A program made the position numbers and the translations under genes. From Luminiphilus sp. (lineage in GTDB: Bacteria; Pseudomonadota; Gammaproteobacteria; Pseudomonadales; Halieaceae): a stretch of 6,339 bases of DNA. The stretch spans positions 1 to 6,339 of the forward strand of contig JAHEJH010000167.1 in the NCBI GenBank assembly GCA_024638905.1, written 5' to 3'. The notes under the pieces are model-generated. The model was given only the letters and a program-made list of their open reading frames with translations, did not search any database and was not told where the DNA came from. Of this stretch, positions 4,810-6,339 are shown piece by piece (position 1 is the stretch's first letter; every line of letters starts with the position of its first letter).

Positions 4810-6339
4810 CCCACTCATTTCTCGCGACCTGTCCCGCGGGTGTCGGGGTCTATCTGGCTCAGGAACTGGAGGGCTTGGGGGCTCAGCAGATCGTCGAGCG
4901 GCCCGTCGGTGTGTCCTTCGAGGGCGGAATAGGACTGGGGTATCGGGCCTGCCTTTGGAGCCACATGGCGAATCGCATCATCCTTCAGCTGAGTGCAGCG
5001 CCGGCAAGCTCTGGCGACGAGCTGTATGAGGCTACACGGGGTATCGATTGGACGGCGCATCTCGGAGCCAGCGGCTCTCTGTTGGTCGACTTTGCCGGAC
5101 GTAGCGCAGACATTCGAAATGCACAGTTCGGCGCGCAACGCATTAAGGACGCTATTGTCGATCAGTTCCGGGAGAAAGGCTTGGGGCGCCCCTCGGTCGA
5201 TTTGAAGCAGCCAGATGTCCGGGTCTCTGCGCGCTTGAGCAAGGGCCGTCTGATTCTCGGTATCGATCTCAGTGGCGAAAGTCTCCACCGTCGAGGTTAC
5301 AGGCTCGACGGAGGTGTCGCGCCGCTGCGGGAAAATATTGCTGCTGCAGCACTTTGGGCTGCGGGTTGGCCCGATAGGAGTCAGCGGGGAGAGGCCTTGC
5401 TCGATCCGATGTGCGGTTCAGCCACGCTCCTGCTGGAAGGCGCACTGATGGCTCTGGATCGGGCGCCGGGATTGAGTCGGCAACGCTTTGGATTCCATGG
5501 TTGGGTGGGTCATGACGAGGACCAATGGCGCGCTGTTCGCTCAGACGCAGAAGAGCGTGCTGTGGCGGTGCCGGCGAATCAGTTGGAGATTAGAGGGTAC
5601 GACGGTGACATGCAGGCGGTTCGGCGATGCCAAGACAATATAGGGCGCCTTGGTCTAGAGGATATCGTGCGTATTCGCTGCAAAGACCTCGCTATGGTGC
5701 GCCGGCCTACGCACCGCGATCTCTCGAGGGGCGTGCTGGTCACCAACCCACCTTGGGGAGAGCGCATGGGACAAAAGGACGCGCTACCGCACCTTTACAA
5801 CGCCTTGGGCGAGCGGATGAGCGAGGAATTCGATAACTGGTTGGCCGTGGTGCTGACCAGTGATTTGTCGCTGGGCAAGGCCGTGGGTCTGCGCGCCAAC
5901 AAACGTCATCGCTTTCATAATGGGCGACTCGATTTGCACTGCCTGCAATTTCAGCTCGGCGCCGAGAATCGATTTCGAACACTGCAACAGGAGGCCGAGC
6001 GTGGCTCTGAAGGTCAGTCCACTGTGCCCCGGGTGTTGTCTCAGGGTGGTCAGATGGTCGCCAACCGTCTGCGAAAAAACCTGAAGCGCCTAACGCCCTG
6101 GCTCAGACGGGAGGACGTTACCTGTTATCGGGTGTATGACGCAGACATCCCCGAGTATGCCGCGGCGATTGATGTCTACGAAGGCCGTTTACATATTGCC
6201 GAGTATGCGGCGCCTAAAGAGATTCCCGAGCAGAAGGCGGCAGAGCGTTTTGCACAGCTGGTGGAGGGCGCGCGAGAAGTCTTTGAGGTCGGCGCCCCGG
6301 AGGAGATCGCCGTCAAGCAGAGGCTGCGCCAGAAGGGGC
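4806..6339 (+). CDS. rlmL: bifunctional 23S rRNA methyltransferase RlmKL (m2G2445 / m7G2069), 3' end outside window
   Basis: RlmKL methylates G2445 (N2, by the RlmL half) and G2069 (N7, by the RlmK half) of 23S rRNA in the peptidyl-transferase region; numbering is from E. coli. The start is GTG 4806 with GGAGG nine bases upstream. The window holds 511 codons; E. coli RlmL has about 702, so roughly 190 are missing. A ferredoxin-like plus THUMP region (about 1-160) opens with FLATCPAGV (5-13). The RlmL Rossmann domain has DPMCGSATLL (200-209) as the SAM motif, GYDGDMQAV (262-270) and the catalytic loop NPPWGER (314-320). The RlmK half begins near 416 with MVANRLRKNLKRL, then CYRVYDADIPEY and the conserved KQRLRQKG at the edge. 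The RlmK catalytic core is beyond the window. Two motif residues are unusual: Trp317 where NPPY is usual, and Ala206 where the Gly of GSGT is usual. It is the last visible gene of the operon. Confidence 0.96.
   Translation, partial: MTHSFLATCPAGVGVYLAQELEGLGAQQIVERPVGVSFEGGIGLGYRACLWSHMANRIILQLSAAPASSGDELYEATRGIDWTAHLGASGSLLVDFAGRSADIRNAQFGAQRIKDAIVDQFREKGLGRPSVDLKQPDVRVSARLSKGRLILGIDLSGESLHRRGYRLDGGVAPLRENIAAAALWAAGWPDRSQRGEALLDPMCGSATLLLEGALMALDRAPGLSRQRFGFHGWVGHDEDQWRAVRSDAEERAVAVPANQLEIRGYDGDMQAVRRCQDNIGRLGLEDIVRIRCKDLAMVRRPTHRDLSRGVLVTNPPWGERMGQKDALPHLYNALGERMSEEFDNWLAVVLTSDLSLGKAVGLRANKRHRFHNGRLDLHCLQFQLGAENRFRTLQQEAERGSEGQSTVPRVLSQGGQMVANRLRKNLKRLTPWLRREDVTCYRVYDADIPEYAAAIDVYEGRLHIAEYAAPKEIPEQKAAERFAQLVEGAREVFEVGAPEEIAVKQRLRQKG

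Noticed and set aside
4815..5288. Minus-strand open frame (157 codons) opposite the start of rlmKL
   Set aside because: The plus strand encodes the conserved RlmL N-terminus and THUMP region here, so the antisense frame is a by-product of codon bias.

Overview
The window looks like chromosomal DNA of a gammaproteobacterium, possibly a marine one of the Cellvibrionales/Halieaceae (OM60/NOR5) type. The basis is moderately GC-rich coding with G/C-favoured third positions, a fused RlmKL rRNA methyltransferase (a gammaproteobacterial arrangement) and the style of the PlsC and lipoprotein genes. The taxonomic placement is an inference from gene style, not from a marker comparison. I see no mobile element, CRISPR array, tRNA or rRNA.

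Layout. Two genes read leftward. The first (start at 817, running off the left edge) is one continuous reading frame that joins an SRPBCC (START-like) ligand-binding domain to the N-terminal Rossmann half of a DHRS12-like short-chain dehydrogenase. The second (1246 to 920) is a small, highly charged protein with a short segment resembling the RNA-polymerase-binding regulator SutA. A 186-bp divergent intergenic region (1247-1432) follows. It holds two candidate sigma70 promoters placed back to back, a run of nine C and helically spaced CCGAT repeats.

Five genes then read rightward: a PlsC-family acyltransferase (1433-2290), a METTL7-like SAM methyltransferase (2377-3000), two lipoproteins of unknown function (2994-3710 and 3703-4809) and rlmKL (4806 to beyond the right edge). 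The last four overlap end to start by 7, 8 and 4 bases. No terminator is visible between any of the five, so they probably form one operon with translational coupling.

Function. The acyltransferase acts at the inner membrane in phosphatidic-acid synthesis. The methyltransferase belongs to a family whose animal members sit on membranes and lipid droplets. The two lipoproteins should be exported and lipidated. RlmKL modifies 23S rRNA at G2445 and G2069 (E. coli numbering). The operon therefore mixes envelope and ribosome functions. The least understood parts are the two tandem lipoproteins, the SutA-like small protein and the SRPBCC-SDR fusion. Nothing here forms an obvious defence, secretion or biosynthetic system.
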